Assembly (NCBI GenBank): GCA_002415135.1
Contig: DIBY01000018.1
Span: forward strand, 186,001-250,000
Direction: 5' to 3'
From: Flavobacteriales bacterium UBA5040
GTDB lineage: Bacteria > Bacteroidota > Bacteroidia > Flavobacteriales > Weeksellaceae
DNA length: 64,000 nt
Shown here piece by piece: positions 7,363-16,680 of this stretch (positions are counted from its first letter, which is position 1; each line of letters begins with the position of its first letter). Both the position numbers and the translations under genes were made by a program. The notes under the pieces are model-generated. The model saw only the letters and a list, made by a program, of their open reading frames with translations, was not told the DNA's origin and searched no databases.

Positions 7363-9822
7363 CTACAATTTAAACTCCAACTTCACATTAAAGAATCTTC
7401 CTGTCAATCTTACAGGAACTGGATAATTGTAACCTGAATTCACATCATTGACCCATTGATTTGCTACCGTATTACTAATATTAAAGGCGTTGAAGATCTG
7501 AACTCCTAAAGTCAACTCTCTGAAATTACCCCAGAAACCACCGTTTACTTTATTGTCTTTTTGATCGATGAATACTTTAGACAAACCAATATCTACTCTT
7601 TTATACGAAGGCAAAGTTCTTTGATAATTATAAGGTGCCTCGAAATCTGGTTTTCCAAATTCATCTAGAGAAATCGGTGTTCCTGATGGAAGTCCGTTGG
7701 CATAAACCAAAGTAAGATTCACTCTCATTGAGGGGAATTTCGGCATGTAATCCTGGTAGAACATTGAGAATCGGAAACGCGGATCAGTTGGTCTTGGAAT
7801 GTAACCTTGGTCATCAATATTTTCATACACTCTCGCATAACTTGCCGAGATCCATGAATCTACACCTGGAACAAATTCCCCAAATAATCTGGTATCAACT
7901 CCGTAAGCATAACCTTCCGAATTATTTTTACCTGAATATCTGATTCTAACATTATCCAAATAGTACGGAATTAAATTGTCTAGTTTTTTATAATAAGCTT
8001 CAGTTGTTAACTTAAACGGACGTTCGGCCATTTTAAATTCATAATCATTTTTCAAGATAATCTGAATGGAACGTTGTGATTTAATGTCTGGATTGAACAT
8101 TCCATTAACATCCTTGATCTCTTTGTAGAAAGGTGCCTGGTAATAAACACCTCCGGAAACGGTGAACAACATATCCATATCCCAGTTTGGTTTAACAGCG
8201 ATCTGTCCACGCGGAGAAATAATTGTTTCATCATTAAAATCCCAATGAGCCGCCCGAACTCCCGCATTTACGAAGACTCGGTTCTCGCCCCAATAAAACT
8301 TTTTAGAATATTGTGCATAGCCAGAAATTCTTGTCGGTTCAATATGATTCGCACCAGAAATACTGTAACGCAAACGAAGTTGAGAAGGATCCAAAGTTCC
8401 AGGATCAACATAATTTCGAGGCGTATTGTAACCCAAAGAATCCACCAATTGCCATTCATTGGTAAAGTCTCTTAGATTTTCTTTTTCGAATTTTAAACCA
8501 ACTTCAAAATCAGTATTGATGTCTGGCGAAAATTTCGTTTTAAACTGAGTTCCATACGTCTTCACCATTAAGTCATTTCTAGCATGATCGATCTGTCCGC
8601 CAACATCGTAAGAAGCAACAGGTTCGCCGGTAACCGGATCAAAAGTCTGTAACAGATAGCCTGAAGCGATCGAATAATATTCGCGCTCCCGATTTTGGTA
8701 AGCAAAATTATCTAAAGTGAAAGCCCATTTTTTGTTAGGTTTAAAATTAATGGAAGCCGTGCCCATCATATTTTTATACTTGTCATCTTCTTTTCCGCTG
8801 TAAAAAACGCTTAGTTTTAACGGAGATTGCAAGGTTCCAAATTCAACTTCTTTCACTTTCGGAATCATTTCGTAATCATTCTTACTCCAATATCCGATGA
8901 AAGAAAAGCCCCATTTATCATTTAATTTATAATTAATGTAGGTTTGGAAATCCATGTATTGCGGATTGAAATCAGTGTCTTCATTCAAAGTATTCAACAC
9001 CAAATTGGTGTTTCTGTACCTTCCAGAAATCATCGCCGAAAGTTTTTTATCCTTTGAAGCAAAACCTGTAGTAAGTCTTCCACCAATTAAACTGGCTTCT
9101 CCTGAAAGTTCAAATTTCGTAGGTTGGCGATAATAGATGTTTAAAGAGGATGACATTTTATCGCCATATTTCGCCTCAAAACCACCTGCAGAAAAGTTGA
9201 TGGCTTGCACCATATCGGGATTAATAATACTCAATCCCTCTTGCAAAGAATTTCGAATTAAAAACGGACGGTAAATTTCAATATCATTAATGTAAATAAG
9301 GTTTTCATCGTAGTTCCCACCTCGCACCATATATTGTGACGAAAGTTCTGCATTGGAATTTACAGATGGTAAAGTTTTCAAAAGCCCTTCAACTCCACCG
9401 GAAAGTGAAGCAACCTGTTGAGCTTCTTTTGCAGAAATCTCTATGGAAGTTAAATCGGTAACTTTTGGTTTCCCTTTTTTCTGAAATACTACTTCTTCAA
9501 TTTCCGTTTCCCGTTCAGCTTTAACAAAAAGAACATTTACATTTTGAACTTTCGGATTGATTTTAATATTTTTATTAAATCCTCTAAAGCTGGATTTTTG
9601 AACCGATAGTAATTGGTCAGATTCTGCTAAAGGAATTTTCACAAAACCCTTATCGTCTGTTGTAAAATCTTGATTATTATAAGAAACAGTGGCTTCAGAA
9701 ACAGGTTTGCCGTCTTCATCTAATACTTTCAGATTAATTTGCGAAAAAGCAAAAACAGGCATCACCAATAAGGCTAATAAAATTTTTTTCAAGGCTGGAA
9801 ATTTAGATTTTAAAGATAGCAA
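7363..9822 (-). CDS. TonB-dependent outer-membrane receptor with CarboxypepD-like N-terminus
   Basis: The 819-residue product has a signal peptide (about 1-28, LVMPVFAFSQ). It is followed by a beta-sandwich regulatory-like domain (about 29-115: LKVLDEDGKPVSEATVSYNN), a plug (about 120-235, with VEGLLKTLPSVNSNAE, MVRGGNYDENLIYINDIEIYRP and GGFEAKYGDKMSS) and a large 22-strand-type barrel ending in FNVKLEFKL. The C-terminal aromatic strand is typical of barrels recognised by the BAM complex. Such receptors import siderophores, vitamins or oligomers using TonB energy. Here no SusD partner or regulator is adjacent, so the substrate cannot be predicted. Confidence 0.9.
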   Translation of the reverse strand: MLSLKSKFPALKKILLALLVMPVFAFSQINLKVLDEDGKPVSEATVSYNNQDFTTDDKGFVKIPLAESDQLLSVQKSSFRGFNKNIKINPKVQNVNVLFVKAERETEIEEVVFQKKGKPKVTDLTSIEISAKEAQQVASLSGGVEGLLKTLPSVNSNAELSSQYMVRGGNYDENLIYINDIEIYRPFLIRNSLQEGLSIINPDMVQAINFSAGGFEAKYGDKMSSSLNIYYRQPTKFELSGEASLIGGRLTTGFASKDKKLSAMISGRYRNTNLVLNTLNEDTDFNPQYMDFQTYINYKLNDKWGFSFIGYWSKNDYEMIPKVKEVEFGTLQSPLKLSVFYSGKEDDKYKNMMGTASINFKPNKKWAFTLDNFAYQNREREYYSIASGYLLQTFDPVTGEPVASYDVGGQIDHARNDLMVKTYGTQFKTKFSPDINTDFEVGLKFEKENLRDFTNEWQLVDSLGYNTPRNYVDPGTLDPSQLRLRYSISGANHIEPTRISGYAQYSKKFYWGENRVFVNAGVRAAHWDFNDETIISPRGQIAVKPNWDMDMLFTVSGGVYYQAPFYKEIKDVNGMFNPDIKSQRSIQIILKNDYEFKMAERPFKLTTEAYYKKLDNLIPYYLDNVRIRYSGKNNSEGYAYGVDTRLFGEFVPGVDSWISASYARVYENIDDQGYIPRPTDPRFRFSMFYQDYMPKFPSMRVNLTLVYANGLPSGTPISLDEFGKPDFEAPYNYQRTLPSYKRVDIGLSKVFIDQKDNKVNGGFWGNFRELTLGVQIFNAFNISNTVANQWVNDVNSGYNYPVPVRLTGRFFNVKLEFKL

Positions 9823-9898
9823 AAATCAAATAATTACTAGTTTGTTTTTGAGTGCAAATGTTAAAATATTTTAACTAATTTCGGAAAAATTTAAATAT

Positions 9899-11005
9899 AT
9901 GAAGCAAATCAGTTTTTTTTCAGTCTTTCTGATGATTTTTGTCCAGGCACAGAAATTTCAACCAGCGGTGGTCACTCTTAATAACAATGATCAGGTAGCG
10001 GGAAGTGTTGCGTACAATACGCCAGTGCTCACGCCGCAAACATTTGAATTTAAAGACGCCTCAAATCAATTAAAAAAAATTGGACTGAACCAAGTCAAAG
10101 AAGTTGATGTTACTGCTAAAACAAAATTTATAAAAGCGGATATTGAGATTTCAAGACATTCTGAAAACTTCCAAACCTTAGATCAAAATAAGGATTTCGA
10201 TCTTAAAAAAGAGCAACATTTTATCGAGCAAATTGTATTTGGAAAGTACAATCTTTACAAATTTGCTGACGATAGAAATAAAGCATATTACTATTCTACC
10301 GCAGATTCAGAAGGAATTAAACCGCTTTTATTTAAAGAATATTTTCTGGAAAATGGTGACAAAACCACCAATAAAGAATATGAAACAACGCTCCAGAACT
10401 TAAATTGTGGCAATATCGATTTTAATAATGTTCGCTACGTTGAGAGCAGTTTGATCAACTATTTTAATAAGATTAACCAATGTGATGGCGTAACATCGAC
10501 TAAATATGAGAAAGCGAAAGGATATATGGAGCATAAAGTATTCGCGTTATACACTCAGAAACAAGAATTCAGCGAAGCTGGTTTCGGCGGCGGATATGAA
10601 TTTGAATATCACCTTCCTTTTAACAATTACAGTTTTGCCGTCGCGGCTGCACCTGGATTTACTATTTATAATATAGACAAAAATGTGGAGCTTTCTCCTT
10701 ATCATGGAGCTTACACCAGGATTATTTCACTACCTGTTCTTTTAAGATATTATCCGGTGAAGACCAAGGATTTTAAATTGTATGCTTCTTACAGTATCGT
10801 GAATTTTTCACAAGTGACTGATGAATTTATTCGTTACAATAATAGCAAAGAATCACACAAATATTTTACTGCATTTGTCAATAATTATTTTGAAGTTGGG
10901 GCAAGATATAAAGCAGTTGAAGGATTTGCAAGATTTAATTCAAAACTTGTGGATAATGCCATTTCAGTAGGATTAAAATATAATATCTATTCTACCAAAA
11001 AATAG
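9899..11005 (+). CDS. Secreted hypothetical protein, probable outer-membrane barrel
   Basis: The product has 368 residues and a signal peptide (about 1-18, FLMIFVQAQ). Residues 20-70 form a small beta-rich region (VVTLNNNDQVAGSVAYNTP, FEFKDASNQLKKIGL) of a kind I associate with flavobacterial envelope proteins of unknown role. The C-terminal 170 residues alternate short strands (GFGGGYEFEYHLPF, LLRYYPVKTKDFKLYASY, EVGARYKAVEGFARF) and end NAISVGLKYNIYS, consistent with an 8- to 12-stranded barrel. It is divergent from the TonB receptor gene with a 76-bp gap. I do not recognise a specific function. Confidence 0.7.
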   Translation: MKQISFFSVFLMIFVQAQKFQPAVVTLNNNDQVAGSVAYNTPVLTPQTFEFKDASNQLKKIGLNQVKEVDVTAKTKFIKADIEISRHSENFQTLDQNKDFDLKKEQHFIEQIVFGKYNLYKFADDRNKAYYYSTADSEGIKPLLFKEYFLENGDKTTNKEYETTLQNLNCGNIDFNNVRYVESSLINYFNKINQCDGVTSTKYEKAKGYMEHKVFALYTQKQEFSEAGFGGGYEFEYHLPFNNYSFAVAAAPGFTIYNIDKNVELSPYHGAYTRIISLPVLLRYYPVKTKDFKLYASYSIVNFSQVTDEFIRYNNSKESHKYFTAFVNNYFEVGARYKAVEGFARFNSKLVDNAISVGLKYNIYSTKK

Positions 11006-11031
11006 GAGAAGCGATTATAAAATCGCTTCTC
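11006..11031 (-). terminator. Hairpin terminator of kdsA
   Basis: A 10-bp stem GAGAAGCGAT/ATCGCTTCTC overlaps the last codons of kdsA; on the minus strand it is followed by a T-run (CTATTTTTTGG). It also sits at the end of the convergent gene. Confidence 0.75.
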
Positions 11032-11824
11032 GTACTCTTGTTAATTTCTCTAATAATTCTTCCAGTTTATCCAATCGAAGCATGTTGGCTCCATCAGAAA
11101 GTGCACAGCTTGGATCGGGATGCGTTTCGATGAACAGTCCGTCTGCACCTACAGCAATTCCTGCTTTGGCAATGGTTTCAATAAGTTCTGGTCTGCCACC
11201 GGTTACGCCAGAACTTTGATTCGGTTGTTGCAAAGAATGTGTCACATCTAAAATTACAGGCGCATAATTTCTCATGGTCGGTATTCCTCTGAAATCAACC
11301 ACTAAATCAGTGTAGCCAAATGAATTTCCTCTTTCGATAATTGCCGTTTTAGGATTTCCCGAATCGTTTACCTTTTGTACTGCAAACTGCATCGATTCAG
11401 GAGAAAGAAATTGCCCTTTCTTTAAACTCACACATTTCCCCGTTTTTGCCGCAGCGATCAATAAGTCGGTTTGACGAACTAAAAATGCTGGGATCTGAAG
11501 GACATCAACATACTGAGCTGCCAAAGCAGCGTGTTCGTTTTCGTGAATATCGGTTGTAGTGGGAATATTAAAAGTCTCTCCTACTTTTCTGAGAATTTCC
11601 AAAGATTTTTCTTCGCCGATGGTTGTGAAAGAATCTACTCTGCTTCGGTTGGCTTTTTTAAAACTTCCTTTGAAGATATATGGAATTTGATATTTATTAG
11701 TCATTTCCACAATTTTCTCCGCGATATTTAAAGCCATTTCCTCGCCTTCAATAATACACGGTCCGGCAATCAGGAAAAAATTTTTTGAATCTTTGTGGTG
11801 GATGTTTTCTAAGTATTGAATCAT
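11015..11824 (-). CDS. kdsA: 3-deoxy-8-phosphooctulonate synthase
   Basis: The 269-residue enzyme condenses phosphoenolpyruvate with arabinose-5-phosphate to give KDO-8-phosphate for the LPS core. Family motifs are present: FKGSFKKANRSRVDSF, TTDIHE, QIPAFLVRQTDLL, VSLKKGQFLSPE, DVTHSLQ and GLFIETHPDP. The N-terminal IAGPC places Cys23 where metal-dependent enzymes (Aquifex type) have their metal cysteine and E. coli has asparagine. The histidine in DVTHS, the glutamate in FIETHP and the aspartate in ALSDGAN complete the expected metal set, so this copy is probably metal-dependent. Confidence 0.93.
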   Translation of the reverse strand: MIQYLENIHHKDSKNFFLIAGPCIIEGEEMALNIAEKIVEMTNKYQIPYIFKGSFKKANRSRVDSFTTIGEEKSLEILRKVGETFNIPTTTDIHENEHAALAAQYVDVLQIPAFLVRQTDLLIAAAKTGKCVSLKKGQFLSPESMQFAVQKVNDSGNPKTAIIERGNSFGYTDLVVDFRGIPTMRNYAPVILDVTHSLQQPNQSSGVTGGRPELIETIAKAGIAVGADGLFIETHPDPSCALSDGANMLRLDKLEELLEKLTRVREAIL

Positions 11825-11873
11825 TTATAATGTTTGATATTGAAAATTGACGTTTAAAATCTTTAGATATTTA

Positions 11874-11881
11874 CAAAAATA
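11874..11881 (-). promoter_or_regulatory. -7 box of kdsA
   Basis: TATTTTTG on the minus strand fits TAnnTTTG, 50 bp before the ATG. The nearest CAAA is only 14 bp away, shorter than usual. Confidence 0.45.
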
Positions 11882-11936
11882 CGGAATTTTTTAATCAAAT
11901 TTTTCATCAGTTTTCTAAAGTCCAAATGCTTTTTGT

Positions 11937-11960
11937 AAAAAAAACAGGCTCTAGCCTGTT
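11937..11960 (-). terminator. Hairpin terminator of the propeptide-like gene
   Basis: The stem AACAGGC/GCCTGTT with a 4-base loop is followed on the minus strand by eight T. Confidence 0.8.
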
Positions 11961-11968
11961 CTAATTAA

Positions 11969-12409
11969 TTATTTTACATAATCATTGATTTGTCCAACTT
12001 CAATCTCTTTATCAATTTCAGGTTTGGTATAAACTTTATATTTGTTGCAACTGCCTTTTAAAGGTTCGATAAAATACTGTATGCCATTTTCCAGAAAAGC
12101 GCCGCTCATTGTTTTTGATAAAATAGTCAACGTTATTAATTTAGCATCATCAGCTGATTTTCCTTTAAAAATTTTTACATTTGGAACTTCCACTTCTGAA
12201 AAACTTCTCTGCTGTAAATTAAATAAAACAGGTTTTCCATAAATATCAAAAAGATTGATTGTAGCTGCTTTTTCATGACTTTGTTTTTGCAGATCTATAA
12301 ACTCTTTATTCCATTTTCTCACATTAAATTTAAAAATATATTCTTTCGGGCTCTGTCCGAAAACGAATCCAAAAAGAAGCATACAAACTATTAGTAAAGT
12401 ACTTTTCAT
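11969..12409 (-). CDS. Secreted stand-alone paralogue of the neighbouring M12B propeptide
   Basis: The product has 146 residues with a signal peptide (1-19, ending VFGQ) closely similar to that of the upstream peptidase. Residues about 48-127 align by eye with residues about 54-132 of the peptidase prodomain: both have a strand ending in I/L-x-L, a G-K/E-x-V strand, V-x-x-F-x-G-x-S-x-D, a hydrophobic L-x-L strand, then NG/EG-x-x-Y/F-x-x-EP and N/NYxVY. No catalytic domain follows. It is encoded right after the peptidase, separated by a terminator hairpin, but with its own -7 box (TAACTTTG, 12448-12455). It may act as an inhibitor or folding helper for the peptidase, or be a remnant of duplication; both are inference. 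Confidence 0.7.
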   Translation of the reverse strand: MKSTLLIVCMLLFGFVFGQSPKEYIFKFNVRKWNKEFIDLQKQSHEKAATINLFDIYGKPVLFNLQQRSFSEVEVPNVKIFKGKSADDAKLITLTILSKTMSGAFLENGIQYFIEPLKGSCNKYKVYTKPEIDKEIEVGQINDYVK

Positions 12410-12421
12410 AATATTTATTAA

Positions 12422-12447
12422 AAAAAGCCACCTTGCGATGGCTTTTT
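12422..12447 (-). terminator. Hairpin between the metallopeptidase and its propeptide paralogue
   Basis: A 9-bp stem AAAAAGCCA/TGGCTTTTT with an 8-base loop and a T-run on the minus strand. It lies between the peptidase stop and the next ATG, so it would cut most read-through. Confidence 0.8.
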
Positions 12448-12455
12448 CAAAGTTA
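12448..12455 (-). promoter_or_regulatory. -7 box of the propeptide paralogue
   Basis: TAACTTTG (minus strand) lies just after the peptidase stop codon and before the hairpin, so the small gene's transcript would start within the terminator stem. No -33 TTG is visible. Confidence 0.45.
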
Positions 12456-12456
12456 A

Positions 12457-15456
12457 TTATTTTTTAATAATTTTTTCCTGATGAACTACTTTTCCATCAT
12501 TTAATAATAGAAGAAGGTAAGTTCCCGTTTTCAAACGACTAAAGTTTATCATATCATTTTTGAAAACATTAGTATCAATCAATCTTCCGGAAACATCCAA
12601 TATTTGATAATCTGTGATGTTTTGTTTGCTCTTAACAGTCAGATAATTATCGACAGGATTTGGAGCTAGCAAAAATTCTTTAACCGAATTTGCATTTTCT
12701 ATTGATGCTAAAACAGTATTCAATTTCAAAGATCTTTCATTTCCACTTAGTGTAAAACAAGTTCCCGCAATTGCCAATTCTGAAACGGTTTGATTAACGA
12801 AGAGAGAACTATTAGTTGTCGTAGGGAAAGAAATTCCTTTTACGGTATAAGTTCCAGCTGGTAAAGTGGAGAAATTTGCGGTTGAGCTCACCGCTTTTAT
12901 TTTATTGTCTGCATTATTAATCGCTACGAAAGTATAACTGTAACCTGCAGGTGTTGACAAAGGATTGTATAAACTTCCTGGTCCCGTGCTGGTAACAGTA
13001 TAAGTTAAACTATTTGCGGGATTACTAAAGTTAGAAATTACTGCATAATAGGTTACCCCTTCTTGAAGTATCATACTTTGAGTGGAAGTGGTTGAAGTAT
13101 AACCACCTGCACCATTATAGTTGGCATTAGAAGCTACAAAATTTCCTAAGGTGTATGGTGATCCAGAATGAATGGTTACCAGTAAAAAACCGCTCGATTT
13201 AGTAAAGACATAGCTTCCGGCTTTGGTCACTCTAAAACTATAGGTCACAGAAGGATAATTACTAGCAACTAGCATAGGAGTTGTACTTGTAGCATCATTG
13301 TATGAAAAGACGTTATTTAGCGTTGCAGTACTGTAATCGATATTTTTAACAGTAAAAGAATTGCCGGCTGCGACCGGCGCTACCATATTTAGATTGCTCT
13401 CCGCAGATCCAACATTTGTGTTAACAGCAGTGGTAGGAGTAATAAAAGATTGATAAGCGTTGCATGTAGAAGTAATGGTAAAATCGTTATCCGATACATC
13501 AAAAAATTCTGCATTGGGGTTAATAACTGCAACTATTTTAACTCTCGCACTTGAGCTACCAGGTACATTGGGAATTGTAACAGATTGCGAACCATCGTTT
13601 GGCGTATCCATCGCTAGTTCATAAGGAAAACTGCTGCCACCATCTAATGAAAGTAAAATATTTACTGTTGATTTTAAAGCACTTGTTCCATTCTCATTCC
13701 ATGTAATATTTGTCGCAGATGAAGAAGCTACCGTGATACCTGCCACTGAAGGATAGGTAACTTGGAGCGGTCCACTGTCATCAACAGTCACAGCGATTTC
13801 ATCAGAATCTACACCGCCTGATAATGCATTGTTATCTCTTACGGTAAATCTAAATTTCATATTGCGTGGTACTGCTGGAAGCACTTCTGCTTCATTAACC
13901 GGCGGTAAATTTTGGTTATTTAAAACATAGATCAACTTAGGAAATGTTCTTTCTGTGCTTGAAGTACTTTGCTCAGATCTGAACAAAGGCGCACTGGCTG
14001 TACTATTACTTGCAACGTAACCACCTGCACCAGCCACTGTGCTACCAAAAGCACCTTTATCATTTGCACTAGCAATATCTGCCTGTTCCCAAGTGTAAGA
14101 TAAATTGTTATCATTAGAGTCGGTTCCAGAACCATTTAATTTAAATGGAGTATTCTTTGGAATCGTAATATCTACTCCGGCATTTGCGACAGGCGATTGA
14201 TTTGCTGTACTTTCTGTTGCAAAACAGTTCGCACCTCCTGTTAAATTATTAGTAATCTGATCCAAGCTTTTTGCGTTGAAATAACTTAGACCGTTGTTTC
14301 CACTATTGGTTTGATTATTCGGCACTGTACAATTATTTCCATAGCTCATAATGGTTGTACCAGCGCCAGGTTCTACAGCTGCCGTACTGCTCCATCCAGA
14401 AGTACAGAAAGTTGGGCTACCACTAGTTCCACCAACTGCATTGTAGGTATGACCTGCTGTAAATTGGTGACCCATTTCGTGCACAATAAGATTTGCTGTA
14501 ATTGCTTTGGGCATGGTAATATTCCACTGACTCCAAGCTCTTGCTTTTGATGTTGAGTTGCAAGGTTGATTTCCAGCCTGTCCTTGTGCGCCACCGCCTG
14601 TCATAATATGGAAAGTGTGGCCAATGTCATATAATGAATAGGGCAAAGTCTCATTAGTGTTCATCGTATTAAAACCTGTTTGAGAATTTGCAGCACTCGC
14701 AAAAGAAGGATCTACTGTAAATGGATCGGAAGCTGGATTTGTAAATATTAAGGTTTTGTCAGTTGTTTTTGATATTACATTAAAAGTCATTGATACTTCA
14801 GATTCGTAGATCAAATTAATTAAATTAAGCATACTTAAAGCTTCTGCTAAGGCATTATCTTGATTTCCTGCAAATGCCTGAGTAAATTCTCCGGTCGTCG
14901 CGATTGCCATTCTGAATTTTCTTAACTGGTTTCCATACGGAAAATTAGGTGCAGAAAGTTTTGAAGAAAGATTGTCTTTTACTGCAATTAATTCTCTCAT
15001 CAAATCAGAATCTGCGGCATTATCGCAGCTGAAATTAACTCCAAAATCAGCAAATGCTGGGTAAATTCTATAATTGCCAGACGAGGTTTTGTAAGGTTCA
15101 ACATAAAAGTAGCCTTCGTTATTTTTGACGATCGCTATAATATGATCTTCAAATAGTGAAAGTTTTAATTTGGAGGTCCCATCTGTAGAGACACCGTCGA
15201 AAGTAGTTACCTTGCTTGCTCTTTCGGTGGTTAAATCATTTTCAGTCAAACTGTAAATCACTTTTTCACCAGAAAAATTGGGCAAAGTAATACTCAAATT
15301 CTTAATTCTTTTAGGTAAAGATTTCTGTCTATTAACAGAGTTTTGCAAAGAAAGTAATGCAATAGGATACACCTTTCCAGGGATTTCGTCTTCTGTGTTT
15401 TGTTGGGAATATACCATTCCGAACGAAAGCATACAAATAAGTAATAATTGTTTCAT
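12457..15456 (-). CDS. Secreted reprolysin-like (M12B) metallopeptidase with T9SS sorting domain
   Basis: The start is set at the ATG at 15456 because a -7 box lies at 15471-15478, upstream of it but inside a longer open frame; this also gives a clean signal peptide (MKQLLLICMLSFGMVYSQ). The product then has 999 residues. In order: a propeptide (about 25-140), a zinc peptidase domain with HEMGHQFTAGH (His326, Glu327, His330, His336) and a downstream TTIMSYGN turn, a PKD/Ig-like domain beginning ANAGVDITIPKNTP, further beta domains, and a C-terminal type A sorting domain (APNPVDNYLTV to KIIKK). The latter directs export by the type IX system and cleavage at the surface. The product is expected outside the cell or surface-bound. 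Confidence 0.92.
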   Translation of the reverse strand: MKQLLLICMLSFGMVYSQQNTEDEIPGKVYPIALLSLQNSVNRQKSLPKRIKNLSITLPNFSGEKVIYSLTENDLTTERASKVTTFDGVSTDGTSKLKLSLFEDHIIAIVKNNEGYFYVEPYKTSSGNYRIYPAFADFGVNFSCDNAADSDLMRELIAVKDNLSSKLSAPNFPYGNQLRKFRMAIATTGEFTQAFAGNQDNALAEALSMLNLINLIYESEVSMTFNVISKTTDKTLIFTNPASDPFTVDPSFASAANSQTGFNTMNTNETLPYSLYDIGHTFHIMTGGGAQGQAGNQPCNSTSKARAWSQWNITMPKAITANLIVHEMGHQFTAGHTYNAVGGTSGSPTFCTSGWSSTAAVEPGAGTTIMSYGNNCTVPNNQTNSGNNGLSYFNAKSLDQITNNLTGGANCFATESTANQSPVANAGVDITIPKNTPFKLNGSGTDSNDNNLSYTWEQADIASANDKGAFGSTVAGAGGYVASNSTASAPLFRSEQSTSSTERTFPKLIYVLNNQNLPPVNEAEVLPAVPRNMKFRFTVRDNNALSGGVDSDEIAVTVDDSGPLQVTYPSVAGITVASSSATNITWNENGTSALKSTVNILLSLDGGSSFPYELAMDTPNDGSQSVTIPNVPGSSSARVKIVAVINPNAEFFDVSDNDFTITSTCNAYQSFITPTTAVNTNVGSAESNLNMVAPVAAGNSFTVKNIDYSTATLNNVFSYNDATSTTPMLVASNYPSVTYSFRVTKAGSYVFTKSSGFLLVTIHSGSPYTLGNFVASNANYNGAGGYTSTTSTQSMILQEGVTYYAVISNFSNPANSLTYTVTSTGPGSLYNPLSTPAGYSYTFVAINNADNKIKAVSSTANFSTLPAGTYTVKGISFPTTTNSSLFVNQTVSELAIAGTCFTLSGNERSLKLNTVLASIENANSVKEFLLAPNPVDNYLTVKSKQNITDYQILDVSGRLIDTNVFKNDMINFSRLKTGTYLLLLLNDGKVVHQEKIIKK

Positions 15457-15470
15457 GGCGTTGGTTTTTA

Positions 15471-15478
15471 CAAATGTA
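15471..15478 (-). promoter_or_regulatory. -7 box of the M12B peptidase gene
   Basis: TACATTTG on the minus strand, 14 bp before the ATG at 15456. This box rules out the longer start at 15501. Confidence 0.55.
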
Positions 15479-15660
15479 ATACAACGACATAAAATTTTCA
15501 TGAGTGATTGAACCCCTTAATTAATTAAATTGAAGGTACTTATTGTTTCAACAATAAAAATAGAAATTGAAATAAAAATAGCTAAACGACCTAATGGCTA
15601 TTAGATCTTAGTTCATTTATAAAGTGGTTAAGCACTCCCTCAAGGATTTGAAAGTACAAC

Positions 15661-16650
15661 TCAAATCATTGCAGAATATTTTTCTTTCATTTCATCTGAT
15701 AAAAATGAACATTCAAAAGAATTGCGAACCAATTGTTTTACGTCTTCTAATGATAAATCCAACGCCTCTATACACGCCAGATAATTTTCGTTAACATACC
15801 CACCGAAATAAGCGGGATCATCTGAATTTACTGTTACTTTTAAACCTAAATCCAACATCTTTTTTAAAGGATGATTATCGATGTGATCAACATTTCTTAA
15901 AGCTGTATTTGAAAGCGGACAAACCGTTAAACCAATTTTGTCTTTAATTAATCGATCGACTAATTGAGGATCAGACAAACAATTATTTCCGTGATCGATT
16001 CTGGCAACTTTTAATAAATCCAAAGCTTCATCAATATATTCTGGCGGACCTTCTTCGCCAGCATGCGCTACAGGAATGTAACCTTCTTTTATCGAAGCTT
16101 CAAAAACTTTCTGAAACTTAGATGGAGGATTTCCTTTTTCCGAAGAATCCAACCCTACTGCTTTGATCAGGTATTTGTAAGGAAGCGATTGTTCTAATGT
16201 TTCAAAAGCATCCTCTTCGGATAAATGACGCAGATAACTCATTATTAAAAGTGAAGAAATTCCGTGCTCGTTTTCGGCTTCTTCTCGGGCACGCTGAATT
16301 CCATTAATTACGGTAGAAAATTCAATCCCTCTTTTGGTATGTGTTTGTGGATCGAACATGATCTTTGTATGCACAACATTTTCTTTAGCACATTGATTAA
16401 AGTAAGCCATCGTTAAATCATAGAAATCCTGTTCATGAATAAGAACATTTGCACCAGCGTAATAAATATCCAAGAAATCCTGCAGGTTCCCGAACTGATA
16501 AGCCTTCTTGACATCTTCAACACTTTCGTACGGAATCTTGATGCTATTCCTTTGGGCGATTGCAAACATCAATTCCGGTTCAAAACTCCCTTCGATATGA
16601 AGATGTAATTCTGCTTTTGGAACTTTTTTGATATACTCTGAAACGTTCAT
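15661..16650 (-). CDS. add: Adenine/adenosine deaminase family protein (adenine-type motifs)
   Basis: The 329-residue TIM-barrel metal hydrolase has HxH at His16 and His18 (ELHLHIEGS), a later VAHAGEEGPPEYI, DHGNNCL, TVCPLSN and NSDDPAYFGG. These deaminate the purine ring to recycle adenine or adenosine. Several motifs, namely FLDIYYAGANVL, FDPQTHTKRG, GLDSSEKGNPP and AYFGGY, are those I associate with the branch shown biochemically to prefer free adenine, so the common adenosine deaminase label may be wrong. It starts 30 bp after the DUF2723 gene and probably shares its transcript. Confidence 0.88.
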   Translation of the reverse strand: MNVSEYIKKVPKAELHLHIEGSFEPELMFAIAQRNSIKIPYESVEDVKKAYQFGNLQDFLDIYYAGANVLIHEQDFYDLTMAYFNQCAKENVVHTKIMFDPQTHTKRGIEFSTVINGIQRAREEAENEHGISSLLIMSYLRHLSEEDAFETLEQSLPYKYLIKAVGLDSSEKGNPPSKFQKVFEASIKEGYIPVAHAGEEGPPEYIDEALDLLKVARIDHGNNCLSDPQLVDRLIKDKIGLTVCPLSNTALRNVDHIDNHPLKKMLDLGLKVTVNSDDPAYFGGYVNENYLACIEALDLSLEDVKQLVRNSFECSFLSDEMKEKYSAMI

Positions 16651-16680
16651 TTCTTACTAATTTTAAATTAAAGCAATTGT

